From contig JAUMIR010000003.1 of the NCBI GenBank assembly GCA_030847615.1, positions 339,216,256-339,280,255 on the forward strand: 64,000 nt of DNA. Direction: 5' to 3'. Position numbers and translations under genes: made by a program. Origin of the DNA: Gambelia wislizenii. Its lineage: Eukaryota > Chordata > Lepidosauria > Squamata > Crotaphytidae. Of this stretch, positions 36,501-44,574 are shown piece by piece; the stretch's first letter is position 1, and every line of letters starts with the position of its first letter. The notes below the pieces were generated by a model that did not search any database, had not been told where the DNA came from, and worked only from the letters and a program-made list of their open reading frames with translations.

Positions 36501-39500
36501 GGTGGGAGTGGAATGACCTCTTGAGGCAGCATGTTGGTGGGGGAAACTCTGACACGTACAAATCCCACTGAAATACAAGGGAGCTTCATTCATGTTGCAC
36601 AGCTACCCTTTCATTTCCATGGGGCTTATGTAGGAGATATTACCCAGAATCCTGTTGAGGCACTATGATAGTAGCTGAACTCTAGGCAGGATCAGGTGGC
36701 TGTGACAAAGGAAGGCAGACAAAATCTGCCCGTGCTGGGCAGCCTTTTTCACTGGTGCTTTCCTTCTCTCATGATGACTGCACTTGCAGCCTTTTTCCTC
36801 CTGCTGCTGCTCTGCAAAAGCTATGCAATCACTGCAAATGCATACATTGTACATGCAAGTTATTGAATTGCAGAGGTGGACAGAAGATAGTCAGATCTGC
36901 TGGTAGTTCTCTGGCCAATTTGCAGTAAAGCAGCAGGATTTCCATCTCCCAGGTGTTTAATAATCACAGGTAAAATTGCAACAAGTTTCAAAAATTACAA
37001 TACTCTCTGCTACGACTGGGCTTAATTCTGTTCACTTATTGCTTAATGTCAGAGATCTTTGCCTGTAAAACAAGTCTTAATTATTTTCTTCCTTTCCAAA
37101 TGACATTTGTAGGCCTCTAAAGCTAATGGACATATTCATGGCTATACTGAGGGCTGAGTGGAAGAACTAAGACAAACACACATGTGCATACCGAAAAGAT
37201 CCCATTCTAAGATTAAAATACATTACACCAACATAAGAAAATGTACATATTAATTTGGATATGCTAACCATGGATAAAGAGCAAGAAGCTATTCAGGACT
37301 AGAGATTAATCTTCAGTATACAATCACATAGCCACTAATTGTTGGCCCTATTATTAATACTTTGCAGTCTGCATAGTTGTCACAATAATCTCATAGCAGT
37401 TGACAGGCAGTTTTATAGATTGGATTTGTGCTATATGGATTAGTGTGGGATGAGTTTCCCCCCAGCTCAAATTGATTTGGCTTGCAAATAAGCTAGCCTG
37501 TTCCCTCTGCCCAAGGAATAACTGCTTATTCCAAGCTGAAACTAATGAGGAGTACCCAATTTTCATGAGCCTCCATTCCCTTGAAGAGAATACTTGCCCA
37601 GTTTTTGGTTCAGGAATGGAGGCATAGCAACTTGAAAACAGTTTATTTAACAACACAGTGCTGAAGCAGATATCGACAGTGAATTTGAGCAACCTGGCAC
37701 CAAAGCAAACATACACAACATTTATAGCAGTTTTGGAAAGTCTGCCTAACAACAGCATGCAACTGCCTGTAGCAACACGTAGTAGGATTGTTGTTGTTTT
37801 GTGCCTTCTATTCTAGTTATTTCTGATTCCTGGTGACCCTAAAATGAACCTATCACACGGTTTACTTAGCAAGATTTGTTCAGAGGAGGTTTGCCGTTGC
37901 CTTCCTCTGAGGCTCAGAGAGTGTGATTTGCCCAAGGTCACCAGTGGGTTTCCACAGCTGAGCAGGGATTGAAACCTGGTCTCCAAGAGTTCTAATCCAA
38001 TACTCAAACCTCTACACTATGCTGGTTCTCATAAGAGGATCTGGAGATCTCTTAGCCAATCATACAATAGCAGTCATTAAGCCATTATGGAAAATTATCA
38101 AGCAAGCACCGAGTGAAAACTATTCATGTTGACTTCCCCTTACATTTCAGTTTGTTATTGTTATTAGTAGGAAGTGTCAATTAGTTGATGATAGGATCAG
38201 AATGCTCTGGTAATGCTTAATCTGCTTTTCCTTGAGATCTCTTAGAGCTTGATAACTATGCAGCTTCTAAATTTTTCCTTGATTCAGAATGCTTTTTCTT
38301 TAGCATGGTTTTATTTGGGCCTTGGGGTTAACTTCTGACCTTTCCCTTCTCCCATCACCACCATTTTCTCACTGTGCTTACTTAGCTGATATTCACTGTG
38401 GCAATAGATGCTGGTGGGAGGAAGGGAAGGGGCTGTTAAATGCAGGAGCATGCTAGGCACAGACAGCCCAGAAATATAAGTGTTGGTGTCATTGCTATAC
38501 AGAATGTTGTTGTATCAACCATGGTATAAGACACCACATGCCATGGTGTAAGACACCATCTGGAATTCATTGCACTGTAGTTGCACATTTTTGGTTATTG
38601 TGTAATGGCTGTATTCAGTTCATGGTTGTGTAAGCAGAGTTATACAAGTATAACTGTTTCACGTGCAATTTTGTATTCTTGGATGGTTTGTAAATATTCA
38701 TTAGTGCAGTGGTTCTTAACCTGTGATCTGTGGACCACCAGGGGGATGCAGTGTCCTCACAGGGTGTCCGCGAAGGCTTGAAGGATGCTCAGCCCACATG
38801 ACAGGAGCCAAGACAAAGACAAAGACTAGCTGGCTTGGCCTGCACATTGCTCTTCAATCTGCTCCAGCCACAAATTTGCAAGAAGAAGCAGGAGAACAGT
38901 CTTCCCTCCCCTCCAGTGACTCTGAGGGAAGGTTAATGAATGGTGTAATTGTGTTGTTGCTGTTGTTGTTGTTAGGATTTTAAATCATGAGTTAAGTCCT
39001 GGGGGTCCGTGGCAACAAAAGATATTTAAAGGGGGTCAGCAGTAAAGAAAATGTTAAAAACCACTGCATTAGTGCCTTCAGTGTACCATTTGATTTGCTT
39101 GGATTGCGAAAACAACCATGAAGCATTCCTCATTGCCCAATGGGACAATAAGTAGGCAAATTGGCAGATATGTAGTGCAACCACTGTACAACTGCATGAG
39201 TGCAATGGTTTATATGATTCAAGTGCCGGTTATGAACATAAAACAGCAACTTATGTTCTTGCACAGAAAAGTTGCAGGTTTTTGAATACCTAATAAAGAG
39301 GTGTGTTTTTCTCTCTCTCTGCTTCCTTTTTTCCCAGGTGATGTACTGATGAATATTAATGGCATTGATCTGACCAATCTGAGTCACAGTGAGGCAGTGG
39401 CAATGCTCAAAGCCAGTGCTGCATCCTCAGTTGTTGCCCTTAAAGCTTTGGAAGTTCAGATTGCTGAAGAACAACCCCAGGCAAATGATGATCCTCCTAG

Positions 39501-42500
39501 CACCATCAGCGAGAATGAATATGATGCAAGCTGGTCACCATCTTGGGTGATGTGGCTGGGACTTCCAAGGTATTGCTTCACAACTAACTGAACACCTGTG
39601 CTTCTACCTGTAGCCGCCTCTAGCTATTGCGTTTTTGTTTGGGCAGGTCTTGAGATGTTTTTAGGTTTTCTGCTTGTCACTTTATAGCCAAGTCACTACA
39701 GATTGACCCACGTATGCAGGGGATATGTTCCTGGACTTATCATGGTTATTGAAAACCACGGATAATAGTAAACCCTATTAAAATGAATTTCTTCCAGCCT
39801 AAGCATATCATAGAGTTGTGTTGCAGGACCTAGGAGATACCTAGAGAGAACACCTCTCTAGGCATCTTGTAGGTCATCCAGCACAACTCTATGGTCAGCT
39901 TCTGGCAGAAGCATACCATAGAGTTGCACTGGAGAACCTAGAAGATGCCTAGAGAGACCATTTTTTTTTGGACACCATTAGGTGAATCCGTGGATATGGG
40001 GATCTATCTGTATCGTGTGCATTCTACAAGTCCTAAGCATGATCTAGTATCACTAGAGAGCCAGTGTGGTGTAGTGCTTAGAGTGTTAAGACTGGGGCTT
40101 CAGCAGACAAAGTTCTAGTTGCTACCGAATCCTGAAAGACAATGGGTGACCTCAGGCCAGTCATTCTTTTTCAGCCTGACCTACCTCACAGGGTTTTTTG
40201 TAAGGATAAGATGGGGACTATGAGAGCCATGTGCCTTGCTTTGAGCCTATTAGAGAAAAAGCAAGATATGTGTGCATTTAACCAACCCCACCCCAATAAG
40301 CACTAGAGTATGTATGCACCTAATAGTTTGAATGGGAAAATAGATAGCAGGACGACAAAGGATAGTCAGGGAGGAAGAAGATATGGATATTTTACTGGTC
40401 AAAAACCTTCTAGTCAGTTTGATGGTCAAACATAGTCTGACAGTGGTCAATTTTTTTTAAGAAGTATTAACTTCATTACAACAACAAGAAAAAGCTGTAA
40501 TTATTGGCAGGCATGATGGTTATACTTATTCAAAAAACAAATTAATCTGCCACTAATGTGAAACAATTAAAATAACCTTTTAATGGAAAATGTATTATAT
40601 TATTATGATTTATAATAACATTAGCAAGTGTTTTAGTGGACAGAAGGAATTCAGGAAGGAGTTCTATTTTTAGCTTTTATCCTAGAAAACCAGGGTCAGC
40701 CTGCAGTTTTACAAAAAAAAATTTTAAAAAATACCAAGCCAAAAAAAAAAAATGCTGAATATAATAATAAAAGCAAAGGAGCAGTAACCATTTTTAAATG
40801 CAGTTAAATGGCAGCTAACTGCCATCTAAACAATAATAGTCTTGGCTTTGTGGCAAGGATAAATTAATAATAGGTGGTCAATTCACATACATTTTCTTGG
40901 TCAGCTATAGAACTCATAATGTAATGTTTTAGATGGAGCTGCTTTACTAATTGTTTACTTATTATTTATTAATGTTATTTTAAAAATGGAACTACAGTTG
41001 TCCCTTCATCTTCACTGGGGTTTGGTTCCGGGACCCCCTGTGGATACCAAAATCCGTGAATACTCAAGTCCCATTATATGCAATGGCATAGCAAAATGGT
41101 GTCCCTTATCTAAGATGGCAAAATCAAGGTTTGCTTTTTGGATTAATATTTTTTTAAAGAATATTTTCAAGCCATGAATACTTAAATCCGTGGATACTGA
41201 GGGACAACTGTAGTTACTTCACTTATTACTCTTGTCTCTCAACAAGACATTACAGTTACTGTTACTATAGCCCAGACAGCGAAACTCACTAACTTATTCA
41301 TTACTAAGGAGTTACCATTGCTGTTACTACTGCAACATTAAAAAATTCAAGAAAATATGTTGATGTTTCCCCCAAGTGGTCAGTTCAGATATTGCACCAT
41401 AGAAGTTCTAAGTAAATTAGAAAAGAAATTGCAAAGCTGTCCTTCACCAGCACTTTCTTCCCACCCAGATGCCTTTGACTATAACTCCCCTTCCACTATC
41501 TAATTGGAGATGGGATGGGCTTTGTAGTCCAACATATCAAGATAGTGCTAGGTTGGCTGGAGTTCTGTATAGACAGGCATACTTCTAATGAACATTCATT
41601 CAGTGAACAAATTCCAACTCATAACAAAATACCTTGCCATAGAATTTCACTCACCTGGCACTTTCCCGAATATATTCAACAGGATGAATGTGGGAAAGTA
41701 AAATCTTTACGCCTATGTTGGGTGCCAGGTTGATGTAACAGAATTACCAGAGGTGTCTTAAGGAATTGCTATGAACTAGTTACTAGTTACTAGTTTATTT
41801 TTGTTTTTAAAAGTATAAAATTATTGGAAACCTGTTCAGGCACTGTTTATAAAGAATATGGGTTATCTGTTTTGTAACACTTTCTTTCCACAGTTGCCTG
41901 CATAGTTGCCACGATGTAGTACTACGGAGGAGCAATTTGGCAAGCTGGGGTTTTAGCATTGTTGGGGGCTACGAGGAAAATCACACAAACCAGCCTTTCT
42001 TCATAAAAACAATTGTTCTGGGAACACCAGCATATTTCGATGGAAGACTTAAGTAAGCAATTTCCTCCTTTTATGCTTCTTTGAGACAAGGAAGTACAGT
42101 AGCCAGGGCTAATGTGTGAGTCTGCAAATTCAGTACCATGTTGTGCATTTTCCAAATGTATTGTTAGCAACTTGCTAATTTATTCATTCAGAGTTTATCT
42201 GCATGTTTGACACATACAACTCCTCCCCCTTTTGCACAATATGTGCTACCTTTCAAATTAGATTAGTTATTTTTATTACTATAAGTTATTATCATAATTT
42301 AAAGTGCCTGCCTCTCAGTTATGCTATACAAATCTACACGCTGGACCACAGAGTCACAACATTTGATGCATTACCTAATGGGGATCAAAATAAAAACCAT
42401 AGAATTTATTTCTTTACTTCTTTATTTAGATTTACATCCTGCCTTTCTTCCAAGATGGGATTCAAGGCGGCTTACAATAATTTTAAAAGATACAACTAAA

Positions 42501-44574
42501 ACATTAATTACAAAAATTTAAAAAGAATGAAATATTACCATTATTGAAACATAAATTATAACAGTTGAACAGAAAGATTTAGACCAGATCCATCAACTAT
42601 TTTGGGTGCTTCATGAGCAAACATTTCACATTTCTCCCTATAGGATAGACTTTTTTTCAACTGATTTTGACCTAGTATTGATCATTGGTATAGATATTGG
42701 CTGGTATTCAGTATTGCCATTACAGATTCGTAACCTGGAGTTACAGATCTGTAACTCATCTGTATTCAGTAAGACTATATAAATCATAGCGTTGGAAGAG
42801 ACCGTAGGGCCATGTAGCCTGACCCCCTGCCATGCAGAAATATACAATCAAAGCACTCCTGACAGATGGCCATCCGGCCTTTGTTTTAAGACCTCTAAAG
42901 AAGGAGACTCCACCACACTTCAAGGCAGAGCATTCCGCTGCCGAACAGCTCTTACTGTCAGGAAGTCCTTCCTAATGTTTAGATGGATTCTCTTTTCCTG
43001 CAGTTCAAGTCCATTGCTCTGTGTCCTAGTTTCTGGAGCCGCAGAAAACAAGCTTGCTCCAGCCACACCAGTTCACTTTAAGAGCCAGCCACTAAATTGT
43101 GTGAAGATCTGTTCAGGTGGTGATTGGGGTACCAAGCAAAGGACATTTCCACTCCCTCCCACCAGTGAGTGACCTGACAGCTATCAGAAGCAGAACACCT
43201 GTTGCAAGTCCTTGTCACTGGCCTTGCTCATTGGCAGGAGCTGGGCAGAAACATCATTCTTCTTGCATCCTGATCACCAGCTGAACAGATCTCCTGAACC
43301 TGGTCCAGTGGCTGGTTCTCAAGATGGACTGGGGGTTGCAGTTGAGCCAGAAGACATTAATTAGTTACATCTCCTTAACTAAGTAGCCAATCTAGGATTC
43401 CAGCAGTCAGTATTCTGACAAACTTGTTATTTAGACTTAGGTTGCCATTGTGAACATTTTTTTCCCCTTCAAATTCAGGCTCAATTAGAAAATGTTGGTG
43501 GGGGATTTCAGAAAATTGCTGTTTGGGTCCATTTTGCATGAACCTTGGTGTGAAACCAAGTCTACCGATCATGTTTTGTTTGCTGTAAATGAGGAGAGAA
43601 AGGGAAGGGACAATTGGAAGATTCTCTGGTAGGAGCACACGGCTCATCATTTTATAGTGTATTCCATTTACTCTCAACTCTTAATAATGCCTTAACTAAC
43701 AGCATGAGTTATACAGATGAATAGCACAAGCAACCTAGAACTAGAGTTTACCTGTACATCCACCCAGCCCCGTCTCCTGCCCAAAATAGCCCTGTATTGT
43801 TTTGTGCTCTCTGTCAGACATTTCATATGTCTGTATGGGTTCCTCAATTGTTTGCTATAGTAAACATATAAAGTAACAGGGGGACACAGAAACATGGCTA
43901 AGCATACAACAGAAGTGGTCTGGGAAGACAAGCTTGGAAATGTTATTTGTTTAGATTTCAGCTCCCAGAATCCTCCAGCCAGTATGGCTACTTTGTTTTA
44001 GGGGGATGAATATCTTTGCTCATTTTGTTATCTAATGCAAGAATGAATCATTTCTCGCCACTGGATGCTATTACGAGTGTTTTTGTGTATTTTTCTGATT
44101 TTTATTGATTTTTTTTTACTTACCTTTTTTTGCTTTTAGAACTCTTTTCTAATAAAAAAAGTAATTTGTGCAAAAACAGTACAATACATATTTTTTTCTG
44201 TGCAAAAACGTTTCTTGTGCAAAACAATTTTTTGCAACAACAACAACAACAAAAAAGAGTCCCCAAATGTGAAAATTTGTAAAGAAGTTGGCTATTTTCT
44301 TGCTAAGGTGCTTCCATGTGTTGCAGCATCTTTTTCTCACCTAAACAAAGAAAAAATTGTGAACATTTTTTACATTTCTACTTTGTTCTCATTTGCTAAA
44401 CTTTGCCACCTTCCCTCACTCTCTGTTTCCCTCTGTAGATGTGGTGATATGATTGTTGCAGTCAATGGACTTTCAACTGTGGGGATGAGCCATTCAGCGC
44501 TGGTTCCTATGCTGAAGGAGCAAAGGAATAAAGTAACATTGACAGTTATCTGCTGGCCAGGAAGTCTTGTATAG
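9124..44574 (+). CDS. LNX2: LNX2, E3 ubiquitin ligase with four PDZ domains (9 coding exons)
   Basis: Join 9124-9518, 13173-13423, 21312-21511, 24048-24410, 34784-34927, 36324-36501, 39338-39569, 41894-42052, 44439-44574: 2058 nt, 685 residues plus TAG, close to the roughly 690 residues known for mammalian LNX2. Visible domains: Cys19/Cys22 zinc knuckle; RING at about 46-83 (Cys46, Cys49, Cys61, His63, Cys66, Cys69, Cys80, Asp83); a second Cys/His segment at about 110-133; an NPAF motif at 205-208; PDZ domains with carboxylate loops LGIS 242-245, LGIK 346-349, LGMT 474-477 and WGFS 606-609. The C-terminus Ser-Leu-Val itself fits a class I PDZ ligand. Family knowledge: LNX proteins are RING-type ubiquitin ligases that bind Numb through an NPxY/F motif and membrane or junction proteins through PDZ domains. 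I infer the same cytosolic/membrane-associated role here. LNX1 is excluded by the close match to LNX2, including NPAF rather than NPAY. No frameshift or internal stop was found. Confidence 0.97.
9896..10400 (-). mobile_element. Harbinger-like MITE, truncated
   Basis: It starts GGGTTTGTCTATAC after a TTA and shares the 'TGTCCCAACAAGCAAGAATG' block with the copies at 404 and 27274. The other terminus is not found. Confidence 0.5.
11000..11284 (+). mobile_element. LINE 3' tail with TTA microsatellite
   Basis: It ends in 'GTTGTAAGCCGCCCCGA' followed by a run of TTA repeats, as in the 2829-3215 fragment. Confidence 0.5.
13173..13423 (+). CDS. LNX2: LNX2 coding exon 2: linker with NPAF motif
   Basis: 251 nt, residues 132 (split Arg) to 215 plus one base of codon 216. 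It starts with the CPGASHRR segment closing the second zinc region, followed by a charged low-complexity linker and NPAF at 205-208, the position of the Numb PTB-binding motif in this family. The donor is gtatgt at 13424. The linker is the least conserved part compared with the mammalian protein. Confidence 0.95.
13690..13802. mobile_element. Palindromic MITE, about 110 bp
   Basis: 'GGTCCTCCAG' and 'TTTTGGACTTCATCTCC' at the left recur inverted at the right as 'GAGATGAAGTCCAAAA' and 'CTGGAGGACC'. This is a small foldback element with a short spacer. Superfamily not determined. Confidence 0.6.
15858..16085 (+). mobile_element. tRNA-derived SINE, near full length
   Basis: tRNA-like head 'GATGCAGTGGTTTGAGCG' with B box 'GGGTTCAAATCC', a body with 'CCATGATAGGG', and the tail 'CATAAGTCAGAAACGACTTG' followed by an AGC/AAC-rich end. 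The tail resembles the BovB-type LINE 3' end. Confidence 0.8.
16531..17110 (-). mobile_element. tRNA-derived SINE (second family) split by a CR1
   Basis: Two parts, 16531-16562 and 16881-17110, together match the uninterrupted copies at 22361-22627 and 55852-56163. The CR1 fragment sits exactly between them. Confidence 0.75.
16563..16880 (-). mobile_element. CR1 LINE 3' fragment, inserted in a SINE
   Basis: The + strand begins 'ATAGAATCATAGAGTTGG', the inverted CR1 3' end. Minus-strand translation contains [20 protein letters not shown], typical of the CR1 RT C-terminal region. It is 5'-truncated. Confidence 0.85.
17120..17215 (+). mobile_element. BovB/RTE-like LINE 3' end
   Basis: 'GCAAGACCTGAGCAGGGC' and 'CTCTCATTCATAAGG' match 63940-64000. 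The final 'GGTTACCATAAATCAAAGC' aligns with the tail of the tRNA-SINEs. Confidence 0.55.
17231..17540. mobile_element. Tigger-like (Tc1/mariner) MITE, right end decayed
   Basis: TA followed by CAGGTTGCCCCTCATTTACT at the left. The internal 'CTCTAGGCAT' repeats are shared with 39699-40010. The right TIR is only partly visible at 'CCAGGAACGTGTCTCCTGCG'. Confidence 0.5.
20168..21005 (+). mobile_element. tRNA-derived SINE interrupted by about 600 bp
   Basis: Head with 'CCAATGTGGTGTAGTGTTGG' at 20168-20260. The body and tail resume at about 20857 ('CAACCCACTGGGTGACCTTG') and end with 'CAGAAATGACTTGAGGGCAC' and an ACAAC tail. The intervening 600 bp include another unclassified repeat, whose 'AGTCTCAAAGGTGCTACAAG' resembles 61690-61760. 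Confidence 0.65.
21312..21511 (+). CDS. LNX2: LNX2 coding exon 3: first half of PDZ1
   Basis: 200 nt, codon 216 (split Ile) to Gln282; acceptor AG at 21310-21311 and donor gtacgt at 21512. It encodes the start of PDZ1, with LGIS at 242-245 followed by VGG, and ends at GDQILQ, so the intron cuts PDZ1 in phase 0. Confidence 0.97.
21980..22007. repeat. AC dinucleotide microsatellite
   Basis: About 14 AC units in LNX2 intron 3. Confidence 0.95.
22361..22627 (-). mobile_element. tRNA-derived SINE, second family, complete
   Basis: On the minus strand: head 'GGGAGCCCTGGTGGCGCAGT', B box 'GTTCGATTCC', body 'CCTTCCATCCTTTCGTAGG', and a tail of ATAA repeats. The copies at 16531, 52581 and 55852 belong to the same family. 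Confidence 0.85.
23593..23946. mobile_element. hAT-type MITE
   Basis: Terminus CAGTGGTTCTTAACCTG at the left and an inverted 'CCACTA' end at the right. The flanks GAATGAAG and GAATGGAA are a decayed 8-bp duplication. It is homologous to the clean copy at 38707-39066. Confidence 0.75.
24048..24410 (+). CDS. LNX2: LNX2 coding exon 4: PDZ1 end and most of PDZ2
   Basis: 363 nt, residues 283-403, phase 0 at both ends. It completes PDZ1 (to about 315) and encodes PDZ2 from about 332, with LGIK at 346-349. The inter-PDZ stretch reads [10 protein letters not shown], two residues shorter than the mammalian version as I remember it. The donor is gtaagg at 24411. Confidence 0.97.
24680..24960. mobile_element. 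Tigger-like element, left end
   Basis: TA then CAGGTATACCTCAGTTAACA, a typical Tigger-style terminus. The right end was not located, so the end coordinate is approximate. Confidence 0.5.
26348..26569. mobile_element. Palindromic MITE with TTA target duplication
   Basis: Inverted ends of about 45 bp share 'CTGTAGAAATAATGCAGTTT', and the centre contains inverted 'ATCCTTGG'/'CCAGGATT' arms. TTA flanks each side, suggesting PIF/Harbinger. Confidence 0.7.
27274..27927 (+). mobile_element. Harbinger-like MITE, both ends present
   Basis: The ends GGGGTTGTCTAAATGG and inverted 'TAGACAAGCCC' enclose 654 bp homologous to the copy at 404-1377. The flanking duplication is not clear. ORF-like stretches in it are short and not transposase. 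Confidence 0.65.
27930..28140 (+). mobile_element. LINE 3' region fragment
   Basis: 'GAGAGGGCCTTCTCAGC' and 'CTGTGGAATGCTC' match, inverted, 51061-51340. This is the same unclassified LINE family as 2829. Confidence 0.5.
28193..28428 (+). mobile_element. tRNA-derived SINE, near full length
   Basis: Head 'AATGTGGTGTAGTAGTTTG', body 'GGGTTGACCTTGGGCAAGC', tail 'CATAAGTCAGAAATAACTTG' and ACAAC repeats. Same family as 15858. Confidence 0.85.
28466..28710 (+). mobile_element. 5S-rRNA-derived SINE
   Basis: 28466-28580 aligns along most of 5S rRNA: 'TCTGATCTTGGAAGCTAAGC' (box A region) and 'ACTTGGATGGGAGACC' (box C region), ending 'CTGTAGG'. From about 28600 it continues into a body and a tail, 'CACCATAAGTCGATAGGCAA', like that of the tRNA-SINEs. 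It is not a functional 5S gene because of substitutions and the attached tail. Confidence 0.85.
29862..30338 (-). pseudogene. LINE ORF2, C-terminal part with zinc knuckle
   Basis: It follows a 4-bp deletion near 30343 relative to copy 3, so it is out of frame with the RT. It contains [16 protein letters not shown] and the terminal knuckle CAFCNRTC...HQRAC, a CxxC-H-C arrangement. Confidence 0.75.
30398..31981 (-). pseudogene. LINE ORF2, reverse transcriptase part
   Basis: In frame with the endonuclease; the first ATG is at 31912. RT motifs are visible: [40 protein letters not shown] (palm A, Asp), [24 protein letters not shown] (catalytic FADD) and FTYLGS. It ends at a TGA at 30398-30400, where copy 3 has an Arg codon, consistent with a CpG decay mutation. 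Confidence 0.85.
31982..33016 (-). pseudogene. LINE ORF2, endonuclease part
   Basis: 344 codons from the first ATG, but the frame is open upstream and includes LACWNIRTM, the usual start of an APE endonuclease. Visible motifs: ALSEVRF (catalytic Glu), [10 protein letters not shown] (Asp/Asn) and TDHRLV (Asp-His). In the element this domain nicks target DNA. It ends at a TAG at 31982-31984. The reading frame continues without shift into the RT segment, so this is a single nonsense change within one ORF. Confidence 0.8.
34440..34520. repeat. Short repeat of the 'ACTCCCAGAATCC' type
   Basis: One of many copies in this window of a motif around 'TACAACTCCCAGAATCC' (also near 22810, 43970, 45110, 46440, 54080). 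It is probably a fragment of a decayed abundant MITE. Confidence 0.4.
34784..34927 (+). CDS. LNX2: LNX2 coding exon 5: end of PDZ2 and PDZ2-PDZ3 linker
   Basis: 144 nt, residues 404-451, phase 0 at both ends. [10 protein letters not shown] closes PDZ2, and the rest is a Ser/Pro/His-rich linker that diverges from the mammalian sequence. Acceptor AG is at 34782-34783 and donor gtaagt at 34928. Confidence 0.93.
34928..36323 (+). other. LNX2: LNX2 intron 5
   Basis: 1.4 kb. It contains a MIR-like antisense SINE stretch (about 35545-35645) and a short palindromic motif based on 'aactcccagca' (about 35850-35950). Nothing else is recognised. Confidence 0.8.
35545..35645 (-). mobile_element. MIR-like SINE, antisense
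   Basis: 'TTGGCCCAAGATCACCCAGG' followed by 'CCCAGTCCAACATTCTG' is the antisense MIR/CORE-SINE pattern. Confidence 0.45.
36324..36501 (+). CDS. LNX2: LNX2 coding exon 6: first half of PDZ3
   Basis: 178 nt, residues 452-510 plus one base of Gly511. It begins [12 protein letters not shown] and contains the PDZ3 loop LGMT (474-477) followed by VAGG. The donor at 36502 is gtggga, a weaker consensus than at the other introns. Confidence 0.96.
37790..38030 (-). mobile_element. tRNA-derived SINE, near full length
   Basis: The + strand opens with a TTG-rich stretch and 'TGTGCCTTCTATTC', the inverted tail, and ends with the inverted head near 38000-38030. Same family as 15858 and 28193. Confidence 0.8.
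38707..39066. mobile_element. hAT-type MITE with exact 8-bp target duplication
   Basis: The 360-bp element starts CAGTGGTTCTTAACCTG and ends AAAAACCACTG. CATTAGTG occurs directly at 38699-38706 and again at 39067-39074. No coding sequence is present. Confidence 0.9.
39338..39569 (+). CDS. LNX2: LNX2 coding exon 7: end of PDZ3 and linker to PDZ4
   Basis: 232 nt, second and third bases of codon 511 to two bases of Ser588. It encodes [12 protein letters not shown], the PDZ3 helix, then the conserved tract [12 protein letters not shown] before PDZ4. The donor is gtattg at 39570. Confidence 0.96.
39699..40010. mobile_element. Tigger-like MITE flanked by TA
   Basis: The left end CAGATTGACCCACGTATG and the inverted right end 'CAGATAGATCCCCATATCC' match over the outer bases, with TA at 39697-39698 and 40011-40012. 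Confidence 0.8.
40060..40260 (+). mobile_element. SINE-like fragment
   Basis: tRNA-like head 'CCAGTGTGGTGTAGTGC' and body 'GACCTACCTCACAGGG'. A similar body occurs at about 59820-59880. Family not resolved. Confidence 0.5.
40995..41210. mobile_element. Tigger-like MITE, complete
   Basis: CAGTTGTCCCTTCATCTTC at the left and inverted 'GAGGGACAACTG' at the right, with TA at 40993-40994 and 41211-41212. It includes the characteristic 'GGATACCAAAATCCGTG' segment. Confidence 0.85.
41894..42052 (+). CDS. LNX2: LNX2 coding exon 8: first half of PDZ4
   Basis: 159 nt, from the last base of Ser588 to two bases of Lys641. It carries the WGFS carboxylate loop (606-609) with IVGG. The donor is gtaagc at 42053. 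Confidence 0.96.
42053..44438 (+). other. LNX2: LNX2 intron 8
   Basis: 2.4 kb. A minus-strand CR1 3' fragment lies at about 42780-43065. The rest is AT-rich, with an AAC-type microsatellite near 44237-44254 and no other recognised feature. Confidence 0.8.
42780..43065 (-). mobile_element. CR1 LINE 3' fragment
   Basis: 'AAATCATAGCGTTGGAAGAG' at the left is the inverted CR1 3' end. The following sequence matches 57779-58050. Confidence 0.85.
44439..44574 (+). CDS. LNX2: LNX2 coding exon 9: end of PDZ4 and stop
   Basis: 136 nt, from the last base of Lys641 to Val685 and TAG at 44572-44574. [12 protein letters not shown] and the PDZ4 helix match LNX2 closely. The protein ends GSLV, and the final Ser-Leu-Val fits a class I PDZ-binding motif. 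Confidence 0.97.

Larger units (their letters stand above)
36502..39337 (+). other. LNX2: LNX2 intron 6
   Basis: 2.8 kb with a minus-strand tRNA-SINE (37790-38030) and a complete hAT-type MITE with exact 8-bp target duplication (38707-39066). The pyrimidine tract before 39337 is strong. I see nothing identifiable in 36600-37780. Confidence 0.85.
39570..41893 (+). other. LNX2: LNX2 intron 7
   Basis: 2.3 kb with two Tc1/mariner (Tigger-like) MITEs, each flanked by TA (39699-40010 and 40995-41210), and a SINE-like fragment (about 40060-40260). The acceptor AG is at 41892-41893. Confidence 0.85.
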
